The notes under the pieces: generated by a model
Databases searched by the model: none
What the model saw: only the letters and a program-made list of their open reading frames with translations
Told to the model about the DNA's origin: nothing
In this document: positions 36,801 to 44,708 of the stretch, in pieces
Layout: each line of letters opens with the position of its first letter
How positions within the stretch are numbered: position 1 is the stretch's first letter
Program-made: the position numbers and the translations under genes
NCBI RefSeq assembly: GCF_000725125.1
Contig: NZ_JFCB01000018.1
Span: 1 to 64,000, forward strand
Origin: Streptomyces toyocaensis
GTDB lineage: Bacteria > Actinomycetota > Actinomycetes > Streptomycetales > Streptomycetaceae
DNA length: 64,000 nucleotides
Reading direction: 5' to 3'

Positions 36801-37124
36801 TCACCACAGCGGACTGAAGCTGATGGCCACGTTGTCGGTGCCCTGGTTGACGGCGGTGAAGGCGGAGTTGTTGACCTGGGCGGAGTTGCTCTGGTTGGCG
36901 GCTCCGGGGCCGGTGGCCTGCTGCTGTGCGGTGGCCGAGGTGCCGAAGTTGTCGCCGCCCACGCCGCTGCCGAGGGCGTCGGCCGCGGAGCTCGTGGCCG
37001 TCGCGTTCGATCCGTCGTCCGCGAGGGCGCCGCTGTCCGCCGTCGCGACGCCGGCGAAGAGGGCGGCCGCGAGCGGAAGCGCGGAGACGGCGGCGATGAC
37101 ACGGGCGGTACGGATGCTTGCCAT
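36801..37124 (-). CDS. Small secreted Asn/Gln/Ser-rich protein
   Basis: A 107-residue protein with a clear signal peptide (RTARVIAAVSALPLAAALFA, cleavage near ATADS). The mature 75 residues are rich in Asn, Gln, Ser and Ala (AANQSNSAQVNNSAFTAVNQ) and end FSPLW. The alternating polar pattern recalls curlin or rodlin surface proteins but no family motif is certain. GGAGGG eight nt before the ATG supports translation. Confidence 0.7.
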   Translation of the reverse strand: MASIRTARVIAAVSALPLAAALFAGVATADSGALADDGSNATATSSAADALGSGVGGDNFGTSATAQQQATGPGAANQSNSAQVNNSAFTAVNQGTDNVAISFSPLW

Positions 37125-37455
37125 GTTGTGTTCCCTCCAGAACCAAGGACGCACCGGCGCATGGCCGTCTGTGCGTGAAGTACGGCTTCCACCGGGGCCG
37201 TTGCCCCCCGCCCCGGTGCTGTGCACGACGTCGCGAGATCAGGGTCGCCCACCGGATCCCGCCGAACCACCTCTCAAGCCGCTCTTCGCACGCAAGCGTG
37301 ACAACGAGCCGATAAACCCCGCAACGCCCCGACGGTCGGGCAGCGCGCCGTCAGGGACACCGGCACCCCGGGCACCGCACGGGCGGAAGCGTTCCGGCAC
37401 TTTCTCCGCCCACCCCACCGGCCCGGCGTGTCGGCCACCCTCCCCCTTCCCATAC

Positions 37456-37471
37456 TCGAACATCTGTACGA
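37456..37471. promoter_or_regulatory. LexA/SOS-like box in a 357-bp gene-free gap
   Basis: The gap 37125-37481 has no supported gene. Close to its end, TCGAACATCTGTACGA resembles the actinobacterial SOS box TCGAAC-N4-GTTCGA with one mismatch, 11 nt before the prim-pol start. It is suggestive only. Confidence 0.45.
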
Positions 37472-37481
37472 ACATAGAGGC

Positions 37482-38354
37482 ATGGCCACCACCGACCGGC
37501 AGGCCACGACCCTGGCCCTCGCGCACGCCCTGTCCGCCGCCGAGCGCGGACTGGCCGTCATCCCCCTGTCCAGGACGAAACTCCCGGCCCTGCGTTCCCC
37601 GCACCGCGACACCCCGGACCCGGTGGCACCGCCCTGCCACGGCGAGTGCGGCCGCTTCGGCCACGGCGTCCACGACGCCACCACCGATCCCGCCCGCATC
37701 CGCGCCCTGTTCGCCGCCGCTCCCCGCGCCACCGGCTACGGGATCGCCTGCGGCCTCCCCCCGCACCACCTCATCGGCGTCGACCTGGACACCAAGACCG
37801 GCACGGACTCCTTCACCGCCCTGCGCGAACTGGCGCAGCGTCACCTGTTCACGATCCCCGCCACGGTGGTCGTCCTCACCCCGAGCGGCGGCCGCCACCT
37901 GTGGCTGAGCGGACCGCCGCACGTGGTCGTCCCCAACTCCGCCGGCCGCCTGGCGCCCGGCATCGACATCCGGGGCGCGGGCGGCTACCTGGTCGGCCCC
38001 GGCTCCCGCACGGACCACGGCACGTACACGCCCGCGCCCGGCACCGCGCACCTCGCCCCGGCGGCCTGTCCGCCCGCCCTCCTGCGCCTGCTCCTCCCGC
38101 CGCCACGCCCCCACCACCCGACGCCCCCGTCCACCGGCGGACACGGCCAGGGCCTCGTCCAGTTCGTCCTCGCGGCGCACGAGGGCCAGCGCAACACCCG
38201 GCTGTTCTGGGCGGCCTGCCGTGCCTACGAGGAGGGCATCGGCCCCGCCCTGGCGGATTCCCTGGCCGACGCCGCGGTCAGCACGGGCCTGTCCGCACGC
38301 GAGGCCCGCGCGACGATCGCGTCGGCCGCGCGCATGACGGCCCACCGCCCCTGA
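37482..38354 (+). CDS. Bifunctional primase/polymerase-like protein (AEP fold)
   Basis: A 290-residue protein with the prim-pol domain found in phages, plasmids and actinomycete chromosomes. The metal motif is GVDLDTK, the later motif SGGRHLWL follows, then IDIRGAGGYLVGPGS. A C-terminal helical region (FVLAAHEGQRNTRLFWAA) follows a Pro-rich hinge. There is no helicase domain. The ribosome site nearly touches the ATG, so translation may be leaderless. A second, degenerate member lies at 46542-47210. Confidence 0.88.
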   Translation: MATTDRQATTLALAHALSAAERGLAVIPLSRTKLPALRSPHRDTPDPVAPPCHGECGRFGHGVHDATTDPARIRALFAAAPRATGYGIACGLPPHHLIGVDLDTKTGTDSFTALRELAQRHLFTIPATVVVLTPSGGRHLWLSGPPHVVVPNSAGRLAPGIDIRGAGGYLVGPGSRTDHGTYTPAPGTAHLAPAACPPALLRLLLPPPRPHHPTPPSTGGHGQGLVQFVLAAHEGQRNTRLFWAACRAYEEGIGPALADSLADAAVSTGLSAREARATIASAARMTAHRP

Positions 38355-38412
38355 CGCCGCTCCTCCCGTCGTCCCCCGGAAGACCGCCCGCCCGAAAAAC
38401 CGAAAGCCCCGC

Positions 38413-38652
38413 ATGCACCACCGTTCCAAAGTGCCGACGATGGCACTCGCCCGCGTCCTCCTCACCTCCGGCCGTTCGGTCGACCTCGACGAGCTGCGGA
38501 TGTCGTCCACGTACGGCGGGCTGCTCGAGGGCTACCCGTGCAGGATCCTGAACGACCGCCGGATCGACGGACTGCTGCGCACGTCCGAGCAGGCCTTCCC
38601 GGGCACTCCGGTCCACCTGATCCCGCCCCCGCGCGAGTACCCCGACCAGTAG
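38413..38652 (+). CDS. Hypothetical protein, probably C-terminally truncated
   Basis: A 79-residue ORF, MHHRSKVPTMALARVLL then LRMSSTYGGLLEGYPC and GLLRTSEQAFPGTPVHLI. I recall a longer Streptomyces family (about 130 residues) with this start; here TAG follows YPDQ. It may be a broken copy. No function is known. Confidence 0.5.
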   Translation: MHHRSKVPTMALARVLLTSGRSVDLDELRMSSTYGGLLEGYPCRILNDRRIDGLLRTSEQAFPGTPVHLIPPPREYPDQ

Positions 38653-38660
38653 ATCGACCG

Positions 38661-38900
38661 GTGGTGGAGCGTGACGCCGGACCACACGCGCGGGGGCGCC
38701 GCCCTCGGGAGCGGACCGACGTCGCCCGGCCCGGCGAGGGCGCGCCCACCGTCGACCGGCTCCGCACCCTGCGCACGGAACGGCTCGCCCTCCTGGACGA
38801 TCTCACCGACACCGACACCCACATCCACACCGACCTGAACGCCGAACCGATGAAGAACGCCACGGAGATCGCCCGGCTGCGCATGCTGCGGGCAGCGTCC
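38661..38900 (+). pseudogene. Possible gene remnant upstream of the YunG-like gene
   Basis: The frame from GTG 38661 has a protein-like stretch, TVDRLRTLRTERLALLDDL then NAEPMKNATEIARLRM. It looks like the start of a small helix-turn-helix protein. The frame then continues meaninglessly across the next gene, so the 3' part seems lost. Evidence is compositional only. Confidence 0.3.
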
Positions 38901-38949
38901 CGACCCGGCTCCCGGGCCGGGTGTCAGTGCGGGCTGCGATGCTGCCGGC

Positions 38950-39360
38950 ATGCCGCCTTGGAACCTGCTCGACCTGGACAGGGCCCTGCGGGCCTGCTGG
39001 GCCGCCGACACCTGCTCACCCGACGACCTGCCCGACTGGCAGCCGGACAATCCCGCCCTGGGCCACTGCGACATCACCGCCCTGGTCGTCAACGACCTCT
39101 TCGGCGGCGAGCTCATGGTCGGCGAGGTCCGCCTGGACGGGTCCCGGCACGGCTACCACTGGTGGAACCGCCTTCCCAGCGGCGTCGAACTCGACCTGAC
39201 ACGCGAACAGTTCCGCCGCGGCCAGAAGATCACGACCGCCCGCGCCGTCGCACGCCCCCCGGGCCCCCTGCCCCGCCGCTGGGACGAGTACCTCCTCCTG
39301 CGCGACCGCCTCGTCCCCCACCTCGGACCCCTCCCGCTCCACGGAGAGCCACGGAACTGA
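38950..39360 (+). CDS. YunG-like protein
   Basis: A 136-residue protein resembling YunG. It has a Trp-rich N-terminus (RACWAADTCSPDDLPDW), GHCDITALVVNDLFGGEL with a conserved Cys, and HYHWWNRLPSGVELDLTREQF-like strands (here GYHWWNRL). The Cys/His/Asp arrangement is reminiscent of papain-fold proteins, but no activity is established. Confidence 0.75.
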   Translation: MPPWNLLDLDRALRACWAADTCSPDDLPDWQPDNPALGHCDITALVVNDLFGGELMVGEVRLDGSRHGYHWWNRLPSGVELDLTREQFRRGQKITTARAVARPPGPLPRRWDEYLLLRDRLVPHLGPLPLHGEPRN

Positions 39361-39497
39361 TCGCTCACGCCCCGCGTCACAACGCCCGTGACCGAAGGTG
39401 GGAGCACCATGGGCGAGGAGCCGACGTGAGCGGAGCTGCCCGTCACCTTCTGCCTGATCCGCGCACGCAGACGAAACCGGCACACCCGGTAACCGGG

Positions 39498-39617
39498 TCA
39501 GCGCCCCCGCAGACAGGCCAGGACGATCCCGACCGCGGCCAGCACCCCGATGACGACGACGAACCACGTCGGCATCGAATCGAGCCCCTTGTAGGCAACG
39601 GACACACCCACGGCCAT
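39498..39617 (-). CDS. Putative tiny membrane protein
   Basis: A 39-residue ORF (MAVGVSVAYKGLDSM then WFVVVIGVLAAVGIVLACL) with a poly-G/AGG ribosome site just before the ATG. One membrane helix ends in RGR. Confidence 0.4.
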   Translation of the reverse strand: MAVGVSVAYKGLDSMPTWFVVVIGVLAAVGIVLACLRGR

Positions 39618-39668
39618 CCCCCCTCCCCGAACACACTCCGCCCTCGGCGCCACTGACCGACTACCCGG

Positions 39669-39700
39669 GTCGGTGGCCGTTCTCACTGCTCGTCAGGCGC
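39669..39700. repeat. Copy 1 of an imperfect 32-bp direct repeat
   Basis: Matches positions 40836-40867 at about 80% of sites, with a 14-bp identical core GGCCGTTCTCACTG (39675 and 40842). The second copy abuts the 3' end of tRNA-Ser(TGA). Confidence 0.5.
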
Positions 39701-39739
39701 ACACGCGCGGAGGACGGGCCGTGACCACGCAGAACACGG

Positions 39740-39883
39740 CTACCGGCGACGACGGACGTACCAGGCCACGGCCGACACCACCAGAACGGACAGAGCGAAC
39801 GCCCACACGGTGGTCGCCGCATCGTAGGAGTGGTACACCGAAGCGCTCACGCACGGACGGATACCCGGCGTACGGCACGGCAT
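39740..39883 (-). CDS. Putative small single-pass membrane protein
   Basis: A 47-residue ORF. The second half is a clear helix, TTVWAFALSVLVVSAVAWYV, ended by RRRR and stop. The start may be ATG 39883 or GTG 39850; neither has a strong ribosome site. Confidence 0.35.
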   Translation of the reverse strand: MPCRTPGIRPCVSASVYHSYDAATTVWAFALSVLVVSAVAWYVRRRR

Positions 39884-40137
39884 CCCCGGGCTGATGACCT
39901 ACCCGGATCAGGAATTCATGATCTGCCGGCCAGTACCCGGCGACGTGGCCGACGCGCACGAGCGCCTGTGCCGAGCCGGGTACACGAGCCGGCTCCCGAC
40001 CGCCGCGACATCTCGCGGGCCCGTAGTGGGCTGCGCGGGGTGCTCCCATCCCGTCCGCCGTCGACCCAGGCAGAGTCGAGCAGACGCGGCCCATGGCCTG
40101 TTGGCTGGCCGGGGCACAGCGCTGGCAGACTCCTCAT

Positions 40138-40557
40138 GTGTCGACTTCTGCGCAAGGCGCTACTCGGGCTCGGATCGTCGCGGCGTTGCTGCGCGACGGC
40201 AACAGGGTGTTGTTGTGTCACCGATCTCCCGAGCGCCGCTGGTACCCCGACGTGTGGGACCTACCCGGTGGACACGTGGAACCTGGAGAGCTTCCCGGTG
40301 CGGCGCTGGCCAGGGAGCTGTACGAGGAGCTCGGGATCGAGGTCGTGGTGCCTGCGGGCCCGCCCCTGCAGCAGATCCATACCGACTCTTTCGACATGCA
40401 GATCTGGCTGATCGAAAGTTGGACGGGAGCCCCGGTCAATGCCGCGTTGGACGAACACGATGCCATCGCGTGGTTCCAGGAACACGAACTCGGAGAACTG
40501 CGCCTCGCTCACGACAGCTATCTTGCGATGTTCACCGAGGCACTCGCCGTGCGCTGA
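40138..40557 (+). CDS. Nudix hydrolase
   Basis: A 139-residue Nudix protein with the complete box GGHVEPGELPGAALARELYE followed by ELG, preceded by a MutT-like WDLPGG strand. It would cleave nucleoside diphosphate derivatives. GTG 40138 has no clear ribosome site and might be leaderless. Codon use is less GC-rich than the neighbours (TTG, TGT, CTA, CAA, TCT appear), hinting at acquisition. It lies inside the 39.67-40.87 kb repeat-bounded segment. Confidence 0.87.
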   Translation: MSTSAQGATRARIVAALLRDGNRVLLCHRSPERRWYPDVWDLPGGHVEPGELPGAALARELYEELGIEVVVPAGPPLQQIHTDSFDMQIWLIESWTGAPVNAALDEHDAIAWFQEHELGELRLAHDSYLAMFTEALAVR

Positions 40558-40810
40558 GCTTGACCGCCACCCCAGCGACGTCAAGCCCCGTCGGTGCGCC
40601 TGATGATCGTGCTCGTCACTTCACCGGTCGCCGAGATCGTCAGCGCGTACGCAGACGCAACGGCATCGGCGACCTTGCTTCTTGGAGGATGCGGTACAGC
40701 AGTGACGTACAGCAACCGCGACAGCTGATTCCGGCTCCCGTGTCCCCAGCCGTGCCCGATCGAGCGGGGAATCACGGGGAACACCGGGGAGGCACCGAGA
40801 CCGGACATGC
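40558..40810. other. Gene-poor stretch after the Nudix gene
   Basis: A minus-strand frame (stop at 40581) ends in a plausible protein-like segment VADAVASAYALTISATGEVT. It has no ribosome site and its 5' part runs into the tRNA terminator. I see no supported gene. Confidence 0.4.
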
Positions 40811-40849
40811 GAACGGCCCCTGACCGGATGTCCAGGTCAGGGGCCGTTC
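40811..40849 (-). terminator. Terminator of tRNA-Ser(TGA)
   Basis: A 15-bp perfect stem GAACGGCCCCTGACC / GGTCAGGGGCCGTTC with a nine-base loop, 15 nt past the tRNA. Confidence 0.85.
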
Positions 40850-40867
40850 TCACTGTTCATCCAGCGG
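40836..40867. repeat. Copy 2 of the imperfect 32-bp direct repeat
   Basis: It overlaps the 3' arm of the tRNA terminator and the last bases of tRNA-Ser(TGA), a position typical for integration sites. Copy 1 is at 39669-39700. Confidence 0.5.
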
Positions 40868-40951
40868 AGGCGGTGGGATTTGAACCCACGGTGACATCGC
40901 TGCCACGACGGTTTTCAAGACCGTTCCCTTCGGCCGCTCGGGCACGCCTCC
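40865..40951 (-). tRNA. tRNA-Ser(TGA)
   Basis: An 87-nt class II tRNA. The acceptor GGAGGCG pairs with CGCCTCC, the anticodon loop CTTGAAA has anticodon TGA, there is a long variable arm, and the T loop is TTCAAAT. CCA is not encoded. It reads UCA/UCG. Confidence 0.96.
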
Positions 40952-41015
40952 CCGCGCCTGCCGGTGATCGGCGGCGCGGGGACAAGGGTAACGGGTTCGG
41001 GGGGCGTGGGTGCGG

Positions 41016-42542
41016 TCAGCTGTCGCCCACGCGGGAGCCCAGGGTGAGTTCCGTGGTGCGCTCCTTGCCGCCGCGCTCGTAGGTGATCGTGACCTTGTCG
41101 CCCGGCTTGTGGGTCCAGATCTCGCCGATCAGGGTGGGGCCGGAGTCGATGACCCGGTCGTCGAGCTTGGTGATGACGTCGCCGGGCTTCAGGCCTGCCT
41201 TGTCGGCGGGACCGCCCGGGTCGACGGGCTCGGAGCCGCCCGCGCCCTGCTCGGTGATCTTCGCGCCGCCCGTGGTGTCCTCCAGGGAGACCGACGCGCC
41301 GATCTTGGCGTACACCGGCTTGCCCGTCCTGATCAGCTCCTGGGCGACGTACTTGGCCTGGTTGACCGGGATGGCGAAGCCCAGGCCGATGGAGCCCGAC
41401 TGACCCGTGCCGAAGCCACCGTTGCTGGTGGACTGGATCGCGGAGTTGATGCCGATGACGCTGCCCTGCGCGTCCAGCAGCGGACCGCCGGAGTTGCCGG
41501 GGTTGATGGACGCGTCGGTCTGCAGGGCGCTCATGTAGGAGGCCTGGCTGCCGCTGCCGTCGCTGGAGGCCACCGGGCGGTTCTTGGCGCTGATGATGCC
41601 CGTGGTCACCGTGTTGGACAGACCGAAGGGCGCGCCGATCGCGATCGTCGAGTCGCCGACGGCCACCTCGTCGGAGTTGCCCAGGGGGAGGGGCTTCAGG
41701 TCCGAGGGGGCGTCTTTCAGCTTGATGACCGCGACGTCGTAGCCCTGGGCGTGGCCGACCACCTCGGCCTCGTACTTCTTGCCGTCGGGGAACGTCGCCG
41801 TCACCTTGCCGCCGTCGACGGCTTCCGCCACGACGTGGTTGTTGGTGACGATGTGGCCCTCTTTGTCGAAGACGAAGCCCGTGCCGGTGCCGCCCTCGCC
41901 GCTGCTGCTCTCGGCCTCGATGGTGACCGTGCTGGGCAGTGCTCTCGCGGCCACGGCGGCGACGGTGCCCGGATCGCGCTTGACGTTGCCGCCGCTGGTG
42001 GACGACGAGACGGTCGTCGAGCCGTTGCTGTCGTTCTCCTTGGCCAGCGTGTAGCCGAGGCCGCCACCCGCACCGCCCGCGACCAGCGCGGCCACCAGGA
42101 CGGCCGCGATCATACGGCCGCGCCCTCCGCCGTTCTTCGGCGCCGGCGGCTGGTACGAGGAGCCCCAGCCACCACCGTGCCCGGCGCCACCGTCACCGTA
42201 GGACGGGGTGGACGGCGGCGGGGGCGGGGGCCACGAGGCGTCGGGTGCGGAGGAGTGGGCCCCCGGCGGCGGGCCGCTCGGTGCGGAGCCGTGGGAGGCC
42301 GGGTCCTGGTTCCCGTGGGCCGCCCAGGGTCCGTGGGCACCCGTCTCGGGGCCCTGCGGAGCCGCGCCGTGGACCTGGCCGTCCGCCGGCCGCGCGCTCG
42401 GCGGCGGCGGTACGGACGGCCCCGGTGCCGTCTCCGGGCCCGGGTGGCCCTGGTGCGCCGAGGGAGCGGGAGCATCCACCGGCGCGGACGGCGGTGCGGA
42501 CGGCGCCGGGGGTACCGCGGTGCCCTCGTTCTCGGTGCTCAC
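41016..42542 (-). CDS. HtrA/DegP-like serine protease with PDZ domain
   Basis: A 508-residue membrane-anchored S1C protease. The first 140 residues are a Pro/Gly/His-rich cytosolic tail; one helix follows (MIAAVLVAALVAGGAGGGLG). The catalytic triad is His in IVTNNHVV, Asp in YDVAVIKL and Ser in INPGNSGGPL. A PDZ domain ends the protein (GLKPGDVITKLDDRVI). GTG 42542 has GGAGAG five nt upstream. It degrades or refolds damaged extracytoplasmic proteins. Confidence 0.94.
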   Translation of the reverse strand: MSTENEGTAVPPAPSAPPSAPVDAPAPSAHQGHPGPETAPGPSVPPPPSARPADGQVHGAAPQGPETGAHGPWAAHGNQDPASHGSAPSGPPPGAHSSAPDASWPPPPPPSTPSYGDGGAGHGGGWGSSYQPPAPKNGGGRGRMIAAVLVAALVAGGAGGGLGYTLAKENDSNGSTTVSSSTSGGNVKRDPGTVAAVAARALPSTVTIEAESSSGEGGTGTGFVFDKEGHIVTNNHVVAEAVDGGKVTATFPDGKKYEAEVVGHAQGYDVAVIKLKDAPSDLKPLPLGNSDEVAVGDSTIAIGAPFGLSNTVTTGIISAKNRPVASSDGSGSQASYMSALQTDASINPGNSGGPLLDAQGSVIGINSAIQSTSNGGFGTGQSGSIGLGFAIPVNQAKYVAQELIRTGKPVYAKIGASVSLEDTTGGAKITEQGAGGSEPVDPGGPADKAGLKPGDVITKLDDRVIDSGPTLIGEIWTHKPGDKVTITYERGGKERTTELTLGSRVGDS

Positions 42543-42831
42543 AGCTTCTCTCCTCGATCCACGGCTGTTGTTCTCGGTCGCACTCGGTTTCGCTCGTTCA
42601 CGCACGTCCACGAGTCCGGCGCGATGCAGCTGTGCATGTCTCTTTGTATGACGTCAGCTTTTCCCACGGGCCGTCAGGGCACCATAAGCCGTTCCTGTGG
42701 GTCCGGGGCCATTCTTTATATAGGGCATTACTCACGTAAGGCGCGCCACCTCGATGCCTCCGACCGGACCTCGACACCGTTCACACCACTCCGGGCACCC
42801 GGGTACCCGTGCGCGGTGGCACCATGACGCG

Positions 42832-43662
42832 GTGACCCACGCACGACAGCACCCGACCCAAGTCGTCGCCCACCGGGGAGCCTCCGAGGATGCCCCCGAG
42901 CACACCCTGGCCGCGTACCGCAAGGCGATCGAGGACGGCGCGGACGCACTCGAATGCGATGTGCGCCTGACCGCCGACGGACACCTGGTGTGCGTGCACG
43001 ACCGTCGCGTCAACCGTACGTCCAACGGGCGCGGTGCGGTGTCGGCGCTCGAGCTGTCCGATCTCGCCGCCCTGGACTTCGGCTCCTGGAAGAGCCGCGC
43101 CCCCTCCGGAGGCCCGCGCGTCGAGGAGCCCGACTGGGAGCACCGTCCGGAGGACCCGGAGGCGACCTCCGTCCTCACCCTGGAGCGGCTGCTGGAGCTC
43201 GTCTCCGACGCCGGGCGCCGGGTCGAGCTGGCGATCGAGACCAAGCACCCCACGCGCTGGGCGGGTCAGGTGGAGGAGAGGCTGCTGCTCCTGCTCAAGC
43301 GGTTCGGCCTCGACGCCCCCGCCTCTCCCGGGGACTCACCGGTGCGCGTCATGAGCTTCTCCGCGCGGTCGCTGCAGCGCGTGCGCGCCGCGTCGCCGAC
43401 GCTGCCCACGGTCCACCTCACCCAGTTCGTCACTCCACGGCTGCGCGACGGGCGGCTCCCCGTCGGCGTGAGCATCGCGGGGCCGTCGATCCGCATCGCG
43501 CGCAGCCACCCCGAGTACATCGAGCGCCTCAAGCGGGCGGGCCACCAGGTGCACGTGTGGACGGTGAACGAGCCGGAGGACGTGGACCGCTGCGTGCGCC
43601 TCGGCGTCGACGCCATCATCACCAACCGCCCCCGCGCGGTGCTCGACCGGCTCGGCCGCTGA
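42832..43662 (+). CDS. Glycerophosphodiester phosphodiesterase
   Basis: A 276-residue GDPD TIM barrel releasing glycerol-3-phosphate from lipid head groups. Motifs are VVAHRGASEDAPEHTLAAY, ALECDVRLTADGHLVCVHD and VHVWTVNEPEDVDRCV. The GTG at 42832 gives a start a few residues before the first strand. An insert (WKSRAPSGGP to PEDPEATS) is common in Streptomyces members. No signal peptide is seen. Confidence 0.93.
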   Translation: MTHARQHPTQVVAHRGASEDAPEHTLAAYRKAIEDGADALECDVRLTADGHLVCVHDRRVNRTSNGRGAVSALELSDLAALDFGSWKSRAPSGGPRVEEPDWEHRPEDPEATSVLTLERLLELVSDAGRRVELAIETKHPTRWAGQVEERLLLLLKRFGLDAPASPGDSPVRVMSFSARSLQRVRAASPTLPTVHLTQFVTPRLRDGRLPVGVSIAGPSIRIARSHPEYIERLKRAGHQVHVWTVNEPEDVDRCVRLGVDAIITNRPRAVLDRLGR

Positions 43663-43967
43663 CCGCTGACCGTCGACCGCCGACCGCCGACCGCCGACCG
43701 CCGACCGTTCGGTGATCCCTTAGATCACATCCGCCCCCTCCGCCCCACAAACTCCCCGCAAGCCTCTTGACCTCGCACCGCGGGCGGGCGCATCCTCACC
43801 TCTCGGCCACACCGACGAATTCCAGCCACACGGCTACAGGGAGTGCTCCGGCGCATTCGGTGCGTATTCGATCGTTTCGAGTGCGTCACCGCTCATGCAT
43901 TGGCCGGTTTCCGGTTCAGGCCAATGGGGCATCCACACCGTGGCGTGGGGCGAAGGAGGTCTCGGGG
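43663..43967. promoter_or_regulatory. Leader region of the RsbW-like gene with an 8-bp inverted repeat
   Basis: There is no gene in this 305-bp gap. It begins with a run of CCGACCG units (43677-43708) and contains CATTGGCC (43898-43905) facing GGCCAATG (43919-43926) across 13 nt. This could be an operator or a leader hairpin 42 nt before the start codon. Confidence 0.4.
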
Positions 43968-44525
43968 GTGGCGTTGGTGGTGGCACAGGAGGTGCCCACG
44001 TCGTCGAGCATGGCCGTGCCCCACGGTCCTGCCGGCGTGGGGAAGGCGAGGCGCCGCATGCGCACGCAACTGCGCGACGGGGGCGTGGCGGACTCGGTCA
44101 TCGACGACGCCGTACTGATTCTCTCCGAACTGCTGAGCAACGCGTGCAAGCACGGACGGCCCCTGGGCGACGCCCTGGCCGGGGACGGCGACGTGCGGGC
44201 CGCCTGGCGGGTGGACCCGTGCGGCCGGCTCGTCGTCGAGGTCACGGACGGCGGCGGCCCGACCCGCCCGGCGCCGGCCACCCCGTCGGTCACCGCGCAC
44301 GGCGGCCGGGGGCTGAACATCATCACCGCGCTGGCCGACGACTGGGGCGTGCGCGACGAGATCCCGGGCGAGGTCACGGTCTGGGTCGTCGTCCACGACG
44401 ACGTGTACGACCCGGACGCCGGGGCCGGGCACCGGCGCGAGGACTTCGCGGCGCGCGTGACGGCCCCCTCGGTCTCCCGCATGCCGGGACTGGACTTCGC
44501 GGACGTCTTCGACGACCTGGCCTGA
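43968..44525 (+). CDS. RsbW-like ATP-binding protein (anti-sigma/serine kinase family)
   Basis: A 185-residue GHKL ATPase domain protein. The N box is ELLSNACKHG, G1 is VTDGGGPTRP, and G2 is HGGRGLNIITALADDW. GTG 43968 has GGAGGT seven nt upstream. Many such proteins in Streptomyces bind sigma factors of the SigF/SigB group or phosphorylate STAS proteins; targets here are not known. The C-terminus extends about 40 residues past the fold. Confidence 0.88.
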   Translation: MALVVAQEVPTSSSMAVPHGPAGVGKARRRMRTQLRDGGVADSVIDDAVLILSELLSNACKHGRPLGDALAGDGDVRAAWRVDPCGRLVVEVTDGGGPTRPAPATPSVTAHGGRGLNIITALADDWGVRDEIPGEVTVWVVVHDDVYDPDAGAGHRREDFAARVTAPSVSRMPGLDFADVFDDLA

Positions 44526-44708
44526 GGACGGACCGGCGCGCGCCGCCGGGCACGGCTCCGGCGCCGCCGGGGGCGGTGCGGGCCCCGCCGCTCGTCGCCC
44601 CCTCGGTGTCCACGGCCCGCCCCGTCGTCCACAGGTTCCCGTCGGCGGTGGCGCGAACGGCTAGGCTCGCGCCCGTACGAGACGAGCCGTAACCGGGAGA
44701 CACCCACG

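Noticed and set aside
40581..40853. Minus-strand 90-codon frame before tRNA-Ser(TGA)
   Set aside because: It begins in the tRNA terminator, lacks a ribosome site and has no known domain.
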